This document shows, in pieces, positions 44,586 through 54,013 of a stretch of 64,000 nucleotides of DNA. The DNA is from Lineus longissimus (taxonomy: Eukaryota > Nemertea > Pilidiophora > Heteronemertea > Lineidae), in the NCBI RefSeq assembly GCF_910592395.1, contig NC_088312.1, positions 6,076,001-6,140,000 on the forward strand, written 5' to 3'. The position numbers were made by a program, and so were the translations under genes. The stretch's first letter is position 1. Each line of letters begins with the position of its first letter. Under the pieces are notes generated by a model, which saw nothing but the letters and a program-made list of their open reading frames with translations, had not been told where the DNA came from and ran no database searches.

Positions 44586-47500
44586 ATGGCCGAAAATAGC
44601 GTAGAAACTGTGAACAGTGTTGAAGAAACTCCCGATGAAAACCAGACCGCGATGACCCAGATAAAAAGCCCAATCGATTCGAACCTTTTTCCCCCTGCTA
44701 GTAGTAGTATGTGCGCTGGTAGTGGTACTGAGGATGATGCAGCTCGGAGCCACGCTCAGCCTGCTGAGAGCTCCCAACAGAGGTTACGTCCCTCCGGATG
44801 GTACGAAAAGAACTTGAGAAAAGAGAAGGCAGGGTTGAAGTCTGCTTTTACCAGGGCCAGGCGGCAGTTGACAGAGTTAATTTCAGATAGTGACACATTG
44901 TTTGCAGATAGTCAGTTTATACAGGCAGCAACTAGAAAAGTTGATGAAGCACAGGAAAGAGCTATGGGCAATATGAGTTCACTGGCTGATTTGTATGCGT
45001 CTCAAAATAGATTCGAAGACTTTGATAAAGTCACAGCTGAAATGGAGAAGATAGAAGAAGAATTTGCTGATTCTCAGAATGCAGCTGAACAGTATTTCGC
45101 AGAAAGAAGAGAAAAGTCGTCAAGCAGTAGATCGACACCTAGCATAATAAGGAATTGGGATTCACTTGCGAATGTTCACCGATCCCAACAATTTGGATCG
45201 GCCATAGAAATGATAGAGGAACATGAAGAATCGAGCAGAGGCCTACCTGAACCCGAAGATAGGTCAAAAGACGTCACGACAACAGAAGCTGATCGCACAC
45301 CTGACAAGCCTGATGGTCGCACACTAGATGATGTTGGGGTACAACAACCAGCAGTTGTCATAGACCATGGTGAGATAGCCATGGGTGAGATTACCATTGG
45401 TGATAAAGGCCCTGGCGAGATTGCCATGGGTGAAAACAAGCCTCGCGGCGGAAATGGTGCAGCTTCAGTTGAAGATAAAGGCCCTGGCGAGATTGCCATG
45501 GGTGAAAACAAGCCTCACGGCGGAAATGGTGCAGCTTCAGTTGAAGATAAAGGCCCTGGTGAGATTGCCATGGGTGTGCCTGCCATGGATGACAGCAAGC
45601 CTAGAGGCGGTAATGGTTCAACTTTAATTGGTGATCAAGGGAGAAGCGATGTCGCTACTGGTACTACAGCCCCTCCACAGCAGAAGAAAGTCGGTCCAGC
45701 AGTAACAGTCGTTAAGCAGAAACAGACAACAGATGAAGAAGCAAGACACAGAAACAGACAAGTGGAGGGTCCTAAGAAGGTCCAGTTTTATAGTCCAGCC
45801 GCGCCTATTGATAATCGTCAGGTTAAGCCTACCCGTCCACCGGAGCCAATCCAAAATCATCCTGTTGCGCAAAATCGTTTGGTTGCGCCTACTGGAAATG
45901 CTAACGTTGAGCTTTCCCACAGCACTCAAGGTGCAGTGCCTGCAGTTAATTGCAGTCAGCCGAGTAAGGACAAGAGCCCACTCCGATTCCAAGGAAAACA
46001 GATTGATAGCATTCCAGCATATTCGCCCAACAGTTATGGAGCAAATAGTCAGCCTACCCGTATGCCTAACACGATTAAAGCTGACTGGTCACAACCATAC
46101 AACACTATACAACATTATGGCACAGGGGGCCAAGAACCAAGATACCAGCAGTTCACACAGGACAACAACATTGGTCAGCCTTCAATGCTTGAGAAGGACA
46201 TGTGGCGACAGCTGAAGAGAGTTTCCATACCGGTGTTTTCCGGAGACCTGAAGTCTTATGAAAGTTGGAAAGCAGCCTTTGTAGCATGCATCGACAAGGC
46301 ACCAGCCACTGCAGAATTCAAGCTTTTGCATTTGAGGGAGCATCTGAGAGGTGAAGCGTTGAAAGTGATTGAAAATCTTGGGCATTCAGCAACAGCATAT
46401 CAAGCGGCAAAGGATAGATTGGATCGGAAATATGGTGGATATAGGAGACAGGTGGCGCTTCACTTCGAGGAAATCCACAACTTTCGTCCAATACGACCTG
46501 GAAAGCTGAAAGAAGATGTAGAAAAGTTCGCTGATTTGTTGGACCTTACAGTCATAAACCTAAAAGAGTCCGGCCTTTACAGTGACCTCGACAGTCGTCT
46601 GTTGTACTCTGTTCTGATGAAGAAAATGACTGAAAAGATGGTTGCCGAGTATCATCGTTGGCTTGATGACTACCAGTATAAGGAATCGATTGAAGTTCTT
46701 CATGCCTGGATCATAAAGGAAGCACAAGTCCGAATTGTAGCTCATGAAGCTGTTCGTGGGTTTGCCGATGGTACAGGAGATGATAGAAAGAATGGACAAA
46801 GCACAGATGACGACAGGAGGCACCGATCAGATGATAACTACAAGAAGAAAAAGAGCTTTTTCACATCCGGGTCAGCAGGAGCAGCAAAACCAGAATTTAA
46901 AAGGGACTGTCCTCTTTCATCATGCCAAGAGCAACATGGCATATGGAGTTGCGACAAGTTTAAAGGACTTGAGATTGACAAGAGATGGGATATGGCGAAG
47001 GAGCTAAAACTTTGCTATAGATGTCTGGCTAACAGTAATCACCGTGGTGTTGACTGCAAACGTAGTCGTGTGTGCGGAATCGAAGGATGTAAAGAAACAC
47101 ACAATCGCTTACTGCATCGATCCCCATTGCCAAAAGAAAGTCTTTCAGCCACGAAAGGGGAGAATAAGAAAGAGAAAAGGCCTGCAGCAAGTGGTGAGAA
47201 ACCTAGAAGCCAAAACTATGGAAGTCTTACAACCACATCTGATGACAAAGAAGAGTCTGAATACATTGCTCTCCGCACTGTTCCAGTAATTGTGAAGAAC
47301 GGGAGGAAACGTTTGAAAATCAACGTACTGTTAGATGATGGAAGTACGACAACCTATATCAACACAGAAGTTGCTGAAGAGTTGGGACTTAAAGGAGAAG
47401 TAATGAAGACCACAGTCAGCGTGCTCAATGGAATGGTAGAATCTTTCGAGACCACACCTGTTGAGGTTGGATTAGAGAGTTTGGACAAGCGAATCGATAT

Positions 47501-50500
47501 GATGATCACTGCAAGAACTACCGATAATGTCACCGGAGATATGAAAGCCATCGACTGGAGAGATTATGCGGATAAGTTTGAACATCTGAAAGACATTGCA
47601 TTCCCGAAACACGGAAAGAGAGAAACCATAGATATGTTGATCGGCGTTGACTACCCGGAGTTACACTTCTCACTAAAAGAGGTTGCAGGAAAGAATGGCG
47701 GGCCAATTGCCAGAAAGACTAGACTTGGATGGACATGTGTAGGGTGTCCACAAAAAGAGATGAAGAAAGAGAGGAATTTCTTTGTTAATCGGAAGAATAC
47801 TGTCTTAGAGGAGATTAATGCTACCATGAAGCAGTTTTGGGAGATAGACAGCTCAGGAGCCAAAACCGAGAACCATGGAAGTAGTCACATGTCACTGGAG
47901 GACAAAGCAGTTTGCACAGTGATACAGAAGGAGATGGTGTATAAGGACAACCGTTATGAAGTTCCATTGCCATGGAGAGAAGGCAGACCTGAACTGCCCG
48001 ATAATAGTCAGATGGCGGTGCAGAGACTTGCAAGCACGGAACGAAGATTGCTACGTGAGCCAGAAGTTGCGAAGGCTTACACCGCTACCATCAAGCAGTA
48101 TCTTGAGAAGAACTACGTACGCAAGGTTCCACCAGCTGAAGAGCAGCCACCGTCAAAGTGGTACTTACCGCATTTCCCAGTTGTCAGGCCTGACAAGTCT
48201 ACAACGAAAACCCGCATCGTATTTGACGCTTCTGCCAAGTTTGAAGGAGTATCGTTAAATGACACACTTCATCAGGGTCCTAAGTTGCAGAAAGACCTAG
48301 TCGATGTCTTACTACGATTTAGAAAAGAGCCAGTTGCTCTCGTTGGAGATATTCAACAGATGTACCTGCAACTAGAAGTTGAAGCCAAGGATAGACCTTT
48401 CCAGCGGTTCCTATGGAGAGATCTAGACACAACCAGAGCCCCAGAAGAATATGAGTTCAACAGAGTGGTGTTTGGAATCAATTCGTCGCCGTTCCTCGCA
48501 CAGTTCGTCGCCCAAGAGCATGCCAAACGCCATAGATCAATCTTCCCTTTAGCCTCGGACACCATACTCAAGTCGACTTTCATAGATGACTCAATGGATT
48601 CTGTACTGAACGATACAGAGGGTGTGAAGCTGTATCATGAGTTGGATGAACTCTGGCACAAGGCTGGGATGTACTGCAGAAAATGGCTGTCGAACTCCTT
48701 AACCGTGTTAGCTGAGATTCCAGAAGAAGACAGGGCAGCTGAAATAAGTTTAGACGAAGGGGAGCTTCCTTCCACGAAGACTCTTGGTGTTCTCTGGCAG
48801 GCGAAAGAAGATCAGTTCAGCTTCACTGCCACACCAGTCGAAGACAACTTCACCTTAACTAAGAGGACATTCCTGCAAAAGTTGGCCAAAGTCTTTGACC
48901 CAATGGGTTTCATATCGCCCTACATCATACGCGGAAAGATACTTATGCAAGAGATTTGGACGACTGGAGTTGGATGGGACGATCGGAATCTTGAATGCCT
49001 TGAGCAGAAGGCACAGTGCTGGTTTGATGATCTTCGAGATTTAGGACTCATAAAGATCCCGAGATGCCTCAGACTGGATTCAACTGAGAAGCTGTTGAGC
49101 ATCGAAGTCCATGCATTCTCTGATGCGTCGCAGGATGCTTATGGTGCTGTACTTTATGAGAGAACAATCTACGAGGGAGGACTAATCATATCACATTTTA
49201 TAGTTTCGAAGACTACAGTTGCCCCATTGGCTGCAACCAGCATTCCGAGACTTGAGCTGATGGGAGCGACACTCGCCTTGCATTTGACTATGTCCGTAAT
49301 CGCAGCCTTGCAGCTACCAATGCAGGACGTAACCTTTTGGAGCGATAGTGCTAATGTTCTGTGGTGGATTAGGGGTAGGAGCAGACAGTTTAAACCGTTT
49401 GTCGCACACCGTATCGGAGAGATACAGACTCAGACCTGCCCAGATCAGTGGAAGCACGTGCCAACAAAGATGAATCCTGCTGACATCTTAACAAGAGGAG
49501 CAAAAGTCAAGGAGTTATCAGACAACACTCTTTGGTGGAACGGGCCGGAATTCCTGCTGAAAGATCATTCTAAATGGCCAGAACAGAACTTCGGAGAAGA
49601 CAAGTCGCCATCAAGTGAGCGGAAGAAAAGCTCAAATGGAGTTTTTGTTACATTGCAGAAGGAACCACAACCGCAAGATAAGGAGAAAAACAAGCAAGAT
49701 GTTGATGAAGGAGTTGCTCAAGACTGGCGTTTAAACCCAGAGCGCTACTCTAGCTGGGTCAGATTAACCAGAGTTTCTGCTTGGGTCCACCGTTTTGTAG
49801 AAAACTGCCAGCAGCCAGTAGGGCAAAGGAGACATGGCGAACTCGATGCAGAGGAGATCCACGACGCCGAACATCAGTTCATAAGACAAGCCCAGCTGGA
49901 GACCTTTCCGGCCGAGTACAAGGCCGTACAGAAGAATAAAGCTTTACCAGTTGCCAGTAGGATTCAGGGACTACGGCCGATGATCGATCAAGATGGTATC
50001 CTCAGGAGCAACGGCAGACTTGAGAAGGCTGAATTCCTTGCCTATGATGTGCGTTACCCTGTGATACTGCCACGAAAGAGTTGGGTGACAACGCTGATCA
50101 TAAGATTTCATCATGAACAAGCTAACCATGCAGCCGGAGTCAATCACATCTTAGCGTCATTGTCTGCAAAGTATTGGATACCAGCAGGAAGAGAAGCTAT
50201 CCGAGAGTTCGAGAAGTCATGCTACGAATGCAGAAGAAGAAAAGCTAAAGCAGCAACACAACTGATGGCGCCACTCCCAAGAGTTAGACTAAGGCTACCA
50301 CTCCGAGCCTTTGCTCGAACATCCGTGGATTTCGGTGGCCCTTACTTGACGAAGCAGGGCCGTGGCAGGATCCGAACCAAGCGCTACTTATGCTTGTTTA
50401 CTTGCTTGCTGTCCAGAGCCGTACACCTCGAAATGGCGTTTAGCCTTGACACGGACTCGTTCCTGCATTGTTTCAACCGGATGATGAACCGAAGAGGAGT

Positions 50501-51206
50501 GCCGTTGGAGATGTACTCGGATAATGGTACAAATTTCGTCAGTGGAGAAAGGGAGCTGCGGGAATTGGTCGAGCAGTTTGACGAAGACATGATTGAGAGA
50601 CACGGAGCAGTCAGAGGGATCAAGTGGACGTTCAACCCTCCCCTCGGGCCACATTTTGGAGGAGTCCACGAGATCATGATTAAAGCCGCTAAGAAAGCCA
50701 CTGCAGCAATCCTGGGGAACGCCGACATAAACGATGAAGAGTTGATGACTGCCTTTAGTGGTGCAGAAGCCCTCTTAAACTCCAGGCCCCTAACTTACCA
50801 GTCCGCAGACGTTAATGACGACACACCATTAACCCCGAACCACCTGTTACATGGTCAAATTGGTGGTGAGTTCGCACCTGCAGCTGCTGATAACGTCGCC
50901 TACAACCCAAGGAAGAGATGGCGACATGTTCAACGATTGCTGAAGCACTTTTGGGGGCGCTGGATGAAAGAGTGGCTTCCAATGCTACATCCAAGAAGCA
51001 AATGGGCCCAGGAGCGAAAGGACATTGAAGTTGGCGATATCGTTCTTGTCGTCAATCCAGATACGAACAGAGGAAAGTGGCCGCTTGGACGTGTGGTCGA
51101 AGTATGTCTTGGCGGAGATGGCCATGTCAGGGTGGCCAAGGTGCAGATCGGGAAACACGTGATGACACGTCCTATCACCAGACTCTGTCCGCTAGAATGT
51201 GCATAA
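44586..51206 (+). CDS. BEL/Pao Gag-Pol polyprotein, intact
   Basis: One uninterrupted frame of 2206 residues, 43 bp after the 5' LTR. Residues about 210-370 contain three 24-residue repeats. The DUF1759-like gag core is at about 540-700 (IPVFSGD, then YESWKAAF). Cysteine/histidine knuckles lie at about 774-850 (CYRCL, CGIEGC). Retropepsin has LLDDGSTTTYI at about 915. RT spans about 1200-1400 with RIVFDASA, LVGDIQQMYLQL and the catalytic FIDDSMDS box near 1332, where FIDD replaces YxDD. RNase H is at about 1505-1640 (HAFSDASQDAYGA, RLELMGA, FWSDSA, NPADILTRG). The integrase has an HH-CC finger at about 1841-1885 and a core with SVDFGG (about 1913), YSDNGTN (about 1977) and a Glu near 2029. 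A DUF5641-like C-terminal domain closes the protein. All catalytic acids are visible, so the protein looks competent for retrotransposition. Gag and Pol share one frame, as is usual for BEL. Confidence 0.96.
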   Translation: MAENSVETVNSVEETPDENQTAMTQIKSPIDSNLFPPASSSMCAGSGTEDDAARSHAQPAESSQQRLRPSGWYEKNLRKEKAGLKSAFTRARRQLTELISDSDTLFADSQFIQAATRKVDEAQERAMGNMSSLADLYASQNRFEDFDKVTAEMEKIEEEFADSQNAAEQYFAERREKSSSSRSTPSIIRNWDSLANVHRSQQFGSAIEMIEEHEESSRGLPEPEDRSKDVTTTEADRTPDKPDGRTLDDVGVQQPAVVIDHGEIAMGEITIGDKGPGEIAMGENKPRGGNGAASVEDKGPGEIAMGENKPHGGNGAASVEDKGPGEIAMGVPAMDDSKPRGGNGSTLIGDQGRSDVATGTTAPPQQKKVGPAVTVVKQKQTTDEEARHRNRQVEGPKKVQFYSPAAPIDNRQVKPTRPPEPIQNHPVAQNRLVAPTGNANVELSHSTQGAVPAVNCSQPSKDKSPLRFQGKQIDSIPAYSPNSYGANSQPTRMPNTIKADWSQPYNTIQHYGTGGQEPRYQQFTQDNNIGQPSMLEKDMWRQLKRVSIPVFSGDLKSYESWKAAFVACIDKAPATAEFKLLHLREHLRGEALKVIENLGHSATAYQAAKDRLDRKYGGYRRQVALHFEEIHNFRPIRPGKLKEDVEKFADLLDLTVINLKESGLYSDLDSRLLYSVLMKKMTEKMVAEYHRWLDDYQYKESIEVLHAWIIKEAQVRIVAHEAVRGFADGTGDDRKNGQSTDDDRRHRSDDNYKKKKSFFTSGSAGAAKPEFKRDCPLSSCQEQHGIWSCDKFKGLEIDKRWDMAKELKLCYRCLANSNHRGVDCKRSRVCGIEGCKETHNRLLHRSPLPKESLSATKGENKKEKRPAASGEKPRSQNYGSLTTTSDDKEESEYIALRTVPVIVKNGRKRLKINVLLDDGSTTTYINTEVAEELGLKGEVMKTTVSVLNGMVESFETTPVEVGLESLDKRIDMMITARTTDNVTGDMKAIDWRDYADKFEHLKDIAFPKHGKRETIDMLIGVDYPELHFSLKEVAGKNGGPIARKTRLGWTCVGCPQKEMKKERNFFVNRKNTVLEEINATMKQFWEIDSSGAKTENHGSSHMSLEDKAVCTVIQKEMVYKDNRYEVPLPWREGRPELPDNSQMAVQRLASTERRLLREPEVAKAYTATIKQYLEKNYVRKVPPAEEQPPSKWYLPHFPVVRPDKSTTKTRIVFDASAKFEGVSLNDTLHQGPKLQKDLVDVLLRFRKEPVALVGDIQQMYLQLEVEAKDRPFQRFLWRDLDTTRAPEEYEFNRVVFGINSSPFLAQFVAQEHAKRHRSIFPLASDTILKSTFIDDSMDSVLNDTEGVKLYHELDELWHKAGMYCRKWLSNSLTVLAEIPEEDRAAEISLDEGELPSTKTLGVLWQAKEDQFSFTATPVEDNFTLTKRTFLQKLAKVFDPMGFISPYIIRGKILMQEIWTTGVGWDDRNLECLEQKAQCWFDDLRDLGLIKIPRCLRLDSTEKLLSIEVHAFSDASQDAYGAVLYERTIYEGGLIISHFIVSKTTVAPLAATSIPRLELMGATLALHLTMSVIAALQLPMQDVTFWSDSANVLWWIRGRSRQFKPFVAHRIGEIQTQTCPDQWKHVPTKMNPADILTRGAKVKELSDNTLWWNGPEFLLKDHSKWPEQNFGEDKSPSSERKKSSNGVFVTLQKEPQPQDKEKNKQDVDEGVAQDWRLNPERYSSWVRLTRVSAWVHRFVENCQQPVGQRRHGELDAEEIHDAEHQFIRQAQLETFPAEYKAVQKNKALPVASRIQGLRPMIDQDGILRSNGRLEKAEFLAYDVRYPVILPRKSWVTTLIIRFHHEQANHAAGVNHILASLSAKYWIPAGREAIREFEKSCYECRRRKAKAATQLMAPLPRVRLRLPLRAFARTSVDFGGPYLTKQGRGRIRTKRYLCLFTCLLSRAVHLEMAFSLDTDSFLHCFNRMMNRRGVPLEMYSDNGTNFVSGERELRELVEQFDEDMIERHGAVRGIKWTFNPPLGPHFGGVHEIMIKAAKKATAAILGNADINDEELMTAFSGAEALLNSRPLTYQSADVNDDTPLTPNHLLHGQIGGEFAPAAADNVAYNPRKRWRHVQRLLKHFWGRWMKEWLPMLHPRSKWAQERKDIEVGDIVLVVNPDTNRGKWPLGRVVEVCLGGDGHVRVAKVQIGKHVMTRPITRLCPLECA
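45402..45617 (+). repeat. 72-bp in-frame tandem repeats within gag
   Basis: Three units begin at 45402, 45474 and 45546 with GATAAAGGCCCTGG. Units 1 and 2 differ at very few bases; unit 3 diverges after GAGATTGCCATGGGTG. Each encodes a 24-residue motif starting DKGPGEIAMG. A shorter related motif (GEIAMGEITIGDKG) precedes them. Confidence 0.92.
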
Positions 51207-51279
51207 ACGAGTCTCGTCGATGTTCAAGTCTCTAAGGATACGATACGAATCGTTACGTGTATGTGTAATATGGACTATA

Positions 51280-51411
51280 TTAGCTATTAGTATTAGCTAA
51301 TTGCGCGAAATATATGGACATTCTTAGCTATTAGTATTAGCTAATTGCGCGAAATATATGGACATTCTTAGCTATTAACATTAGCTAATCATGTGGAGTT
51401 TATGGACAATT
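51280..51411 (+). repeat. 44-bp tandem repeat, three copies, in the BEL 3' untranslated region
   Basis: Units start TTAGCTATTA at 51280, 51324 and 51368. Copies 1 and 2 are almost identical; copy 3 is diverged. Each unit contains an inner inverted repeat (TTAGCTA ... TAGCTAA) and ends TATATGGACA or TTTATGGACA. It lies between the gag-pol stop and the polypurine tract. Confidence 0.9.
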
Positions 51412-51609
51412 TCGTTATGAAGCGCGTTGACTTTGGACAGTTTTATTAAAAGTTAAAATCGTTTTAGATAGTTCTGGATAATATTAGTGTTGCGAATCGC
51501 GCATTAGGACAATTACAGGATAAGCTTTAAATCGCGTTAAGTGCAGTCTTGTGAAAAGTTGGACAATCGTAAATTTGTGTTTTGGACTGTCGATATGACG
51601 TTGCACATC

Positions 51610-51623
51610 GAGAAAGGGGAGGA
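51610..51623 (+). other. Polypurine tract of the BEL element
   Basis: GAGAAAGGGGAGGA, 14 purines ending directly at the 3' LTR, is the expected primer site for plus-strand DNA synthesis. Confidence 0.9.
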
Positions 51624-51798
51624 TGTTCAGGAGATATTGTTGTCTTTGGCCCCGTTACGGCCCTTGTGGAATTGTTCGGAAAGTGTAGAATTAGAAACAA
51701 CATCATATTTGAAACCACGTTTTGCCTTGCCCATTTTTCCATCAAAATACCCATCTTTGACGACAACGAACCACAAATAATAGAGATCCTCAAGAACA
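51624..51798 (+). repeat. 3' LTR of the BEL/Pao element
   Basis: 175 bp, TG...CA, appears identical to the 5' LTR, followed directly by the CACCC target copy at 51799-51803. Confidence 0.95.
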
Positions 51799-51821
51799 CA
51801 CCCCTCTGTGTGAAACCCTGA

Positions 51822-52389
51822 ACATGTATATGGTGCTTTATTTTTTAAGCTTCTTTGTACAATCCATAATTGACTTTATTTGACAATCACAATGTAAGGG
51901 CCTTTGCAGATGCATCTAGACTTCACCACCTTTCTATTGGAAACTGTGCAATTAGTTAAGTAGGATCTATTCATAAAATGTCTGGATGTTCACATGATAT
52001 GTATGAGGCATGAACAAGTTGCAACATGTTTCAAACAGCGCTTTTGCATTTCACTTCTTACCTAACTTCATACATGTATGCTGTAGAAGTTTTTACACTT
52101 TATAAATTGTCTATTCATCTATTTGAACTGTTGATTTAGTTTTTGTCATTCTTGAGTTTGTGCATTGTCTACTGTGGAAGACTAATTGAAGGATTGTGAA
52201 CCCCTTGCGAATTGTCTCAAGCTGGCAATCACCAGGAGGTAACATACTTACAGGACCAAATGATTGTAGAGGAAATAACTTCAGAAGTGTGCAGATTTTT
52301 CCATCAAAGCAGGAGATGGTGTTTGGTGCATGTAAACAAAATTTTCAACTGGCAGATATGCATGATGGTATACTGCCTCCTGGCATCTT
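51822..52389. other. Noncoding stretch between the BEL element and the satellite
   Basis: Probably the original 3' flank of the MKRN2OS-like gene, displaced by the BEL insertion. ACCACCTTTCTAT at about 51928 is the reverse complement of ATAGAAAGGTGGT next to that gene's stop; whether this is meaningful is unclear. Confidence 0.4.
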
Positions 52390-53452
52390 CACCTGGCAAG
52401 TGTGGGGCGATAGTTGCAGCAATATCTGGCTGAGACCACCTTGTGCGGTTGTGACTTTTCCTCCTTTCGTCTTAACCTGGCAAGTGTGGCAAAATCTGGC
52501 TGAGACCACTTTGCATGGTTGTGACTTCGCCTCCCGTTGTCCGTCTTCACTTGGCAAGTGAAGCTTAATATCGCACTGACCACTTCTCTCCCTGTGTCCT
52601 AAATTGGCAAGTGCGGCACAATTTGGCTGAGGCTAGTTTACTTGATTGTGGCTGAGCCTCCCTGTGTCCTCACCCAGGATAATCTGGTGGAGACCGTCTT
52701 CCTTAGTTGTGACGTAACCTCCTTGGCAAGTGTCGCATAAACTGGCAGAGGCGAATTTGCTTGGTTGTAACTTAGCCTCCCTGCATCTTGACTTGGTAAG
52801 TGCAGCACAGAGTGGCCGAGATCAGTTTAGATGGTTGTGGCTTAGCCTCCCTGCGGCTTCACCTCGTAAGTCCGGCACAAAGAGTGGCCGAGACCAGTTT
52901 CCTTGGTTATGGTTTAGCTTCCCTCCGGCTTCACTTGGTAAATGCGGCCGCAAAGTCTGGCCGAGACCAGTTTGCTTGGTTAGCCTCCCTGCAGCTTCAC
53001 TTGGTAAGTGCGGCGCAGAATGGCTGAGATCAGAAATCAGTTTGCTTGGTTGTGACCTAGTCTCCGGCTCCCTGCGCGTTGGGTATGTGTGGCACAGTCT
53101 GACTGAGACCACTTTGCTTGGTTGTGACTTCACCTCCCATTGTCAGTCTTCACTTGGCAAGGGAAGCATTATCCGGCATTGTGTTGTTTTGTTTTAGTCT
53201 CCCGGTGCCCTCACTTGGCAAGTGCTGCACAATTTGAGACCACTTTGCTTATTTGTGACTTCGCCTCATGTTGTCTTTACTTGGCAAGTGAAGCTTAATC
53301 TGGCTGAGACCACTTTGCGTGGTTGACTTAGCCTCCCTTGCTGTGTCTTCACTTGGGCAAGTGCGACACAATGTGGCTGTTACCACTTTGCGTGGCTGTG
53401 ATTTAGTCTCCATGTGTCTTTTAGTTTGCAAGTGTAGCATAATTTGGCCATT

Positions 53453-53600
53453 GGCACTTCCAGGCACTGTTGATTGGGTAGAGGAGTGTTTACAGTTATA
53501 TGGATGTACAAAACGGGCGTTGACAGTGAACGTGATGTTTTTCCTCAGAGAAGGTTTTTCCGAGTACTAATCTACCCCATCAACAGTGTCTGGAAGTGCC
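53453..53600. mobile_element. 148-bp MITE inserted in the satellite
   Basis: Terminal inverted repeats of 30 bp: left begins GGCACTTCCAGGCACTG, right ends CAGTGTCTGGAAGTGCC, with two mismatches. The interior has no coding capacity. Satellite-type sequence (ATAATTTGGC, TATGATCTGGC) flanks both sides, showing the array was there first. Confidence 0.85.
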
Positions 53601-53811
53601 TATGATCTGGCTTACACCACTGTGCATGGTTGACGTAGCCTCACTGTGTCTTCATAGGCTTGTGTGGCACAATCTGGCTGAGACCGATTTGCATCGTTTT
53701 GACCGGACGTAGCCCCCTGCAAGTGTGGCACAATCTGGCTGAGACCACTTTGCGTGGCTGTGTCTTTGCCTCCCTGTCTCCTCACTTGGCAAGTGTAGCA
53801 TAATCTGGCTA

Positions 53812-54013
53812 AGACCACTTTGCGTGGTTGACCTAGCTTCCCTCTGTAGCACAATACATGCTTGGATACAGTTAAAAGTTGTTGCACAATCCTGTGCCTT
53901 TGCCTCCCTGTCTCCTCACTTGACAATGGCTGAGACCACTTTGCGTGGTTGACCTAGCTTCCCTCTGTAGCACAATACATGCTTGGATACAGTTAAAAGT
54001 CGTTGCACAATCC
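53812..54013. repeat. Recent 121-bp-offset duplication at the satellite's right end
   Basis: The 81-bp block 53812-53892 recurs at 53933-54013 with almost no differences (AGACCACTTTGCGTGGTTGA, then CATGCTTGGATACAG, then GTTGCACAATCC). These copies are far more alike than the rest of the array, so this end amplified most recently. Confidence 0.85.

Larger units (their letters stand above)
44368..51798 (+). mobile_element. Full-length BEL/Pao LTR retrotransposon (7431 bp)
   Basis: 175-bp LTRs (44368-44542 and 51624-51798) start TG and end CA and appear identical by eye. The element has 5-bp CACCC target duplications, a single long gag-pol frame, and a polypurine tract GAGAAAGGGGAGGA (51610-51623) directly before the 3' LTR. 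Downstream of the 5' LTR, TTGGTATACAGAGCG (from 44545) starts with the TGG expected of a tRNA primer-binding site; I cannot name the tRNA. Identical LTRs and an uninterrupted frame indicate a very recent insertion. Domain order (DUF1759-type gag, retropepsin, RT, RNase H, integrase, DUF5641-type tail) is that of BEL/Pao. No envelope frame is present. Confidence 0.96.
44191..51821. mobile_element. Host inverted-repeat element of about 200 bp, split by the BEL insertion
   Basis: TCAGGGTTTC (44191-44200) and GAAACCCTGA (51812-51821) form a 10-bp inverted pair outside the BEL element. With the BEL element and one target copy removed, the remainder is about 195 bp (44191-44367 plus 51804-51821). 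Its left part is rich in G-runs (GGGGGGACT, GTGGGGGGATATGGGG). It looks like an older non-autonomous element into which BEL inserted; its own target duplication is unclear. Confidence 0.5.
52390..54013. repeat. Degenerate satellite array, about 65-80-bp units
   Basis: About twenty units carry, in order, CTTGGCAAGTG, GGCACAATCTGGCTGAGACC, ACTTTGCKTGGTTGTGAC, TTAGCCTCCC and TGTGTCTTCAC. Units start near 52397, 52470, 52552, 52601, 52721, 52794, 52866, 52937, 53000, 53079, 53153, 53215, 53281, 53353 and 53423, then again after 53600. Open frames over the array are repeat artefacts. A 148-bp MITE interrupts it. Confidence 0.9.

Noticed and set aside
44163..51940. ATAGAAAGGTGGT near the MKRN2OS-like stop and its reverse complement at about 51928 as terminal repeats of a larger element
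   Set aside because: Only 13 bp match and neither side extends; chance or a small decayed repeat cannot be excluded.
52196..53197. Several overlapping frames of 70-155 codons with repeated peptide motifs
   Set aside because: They read through a degenerate satellite; frames differ between units and no codon-level conservation is seen.
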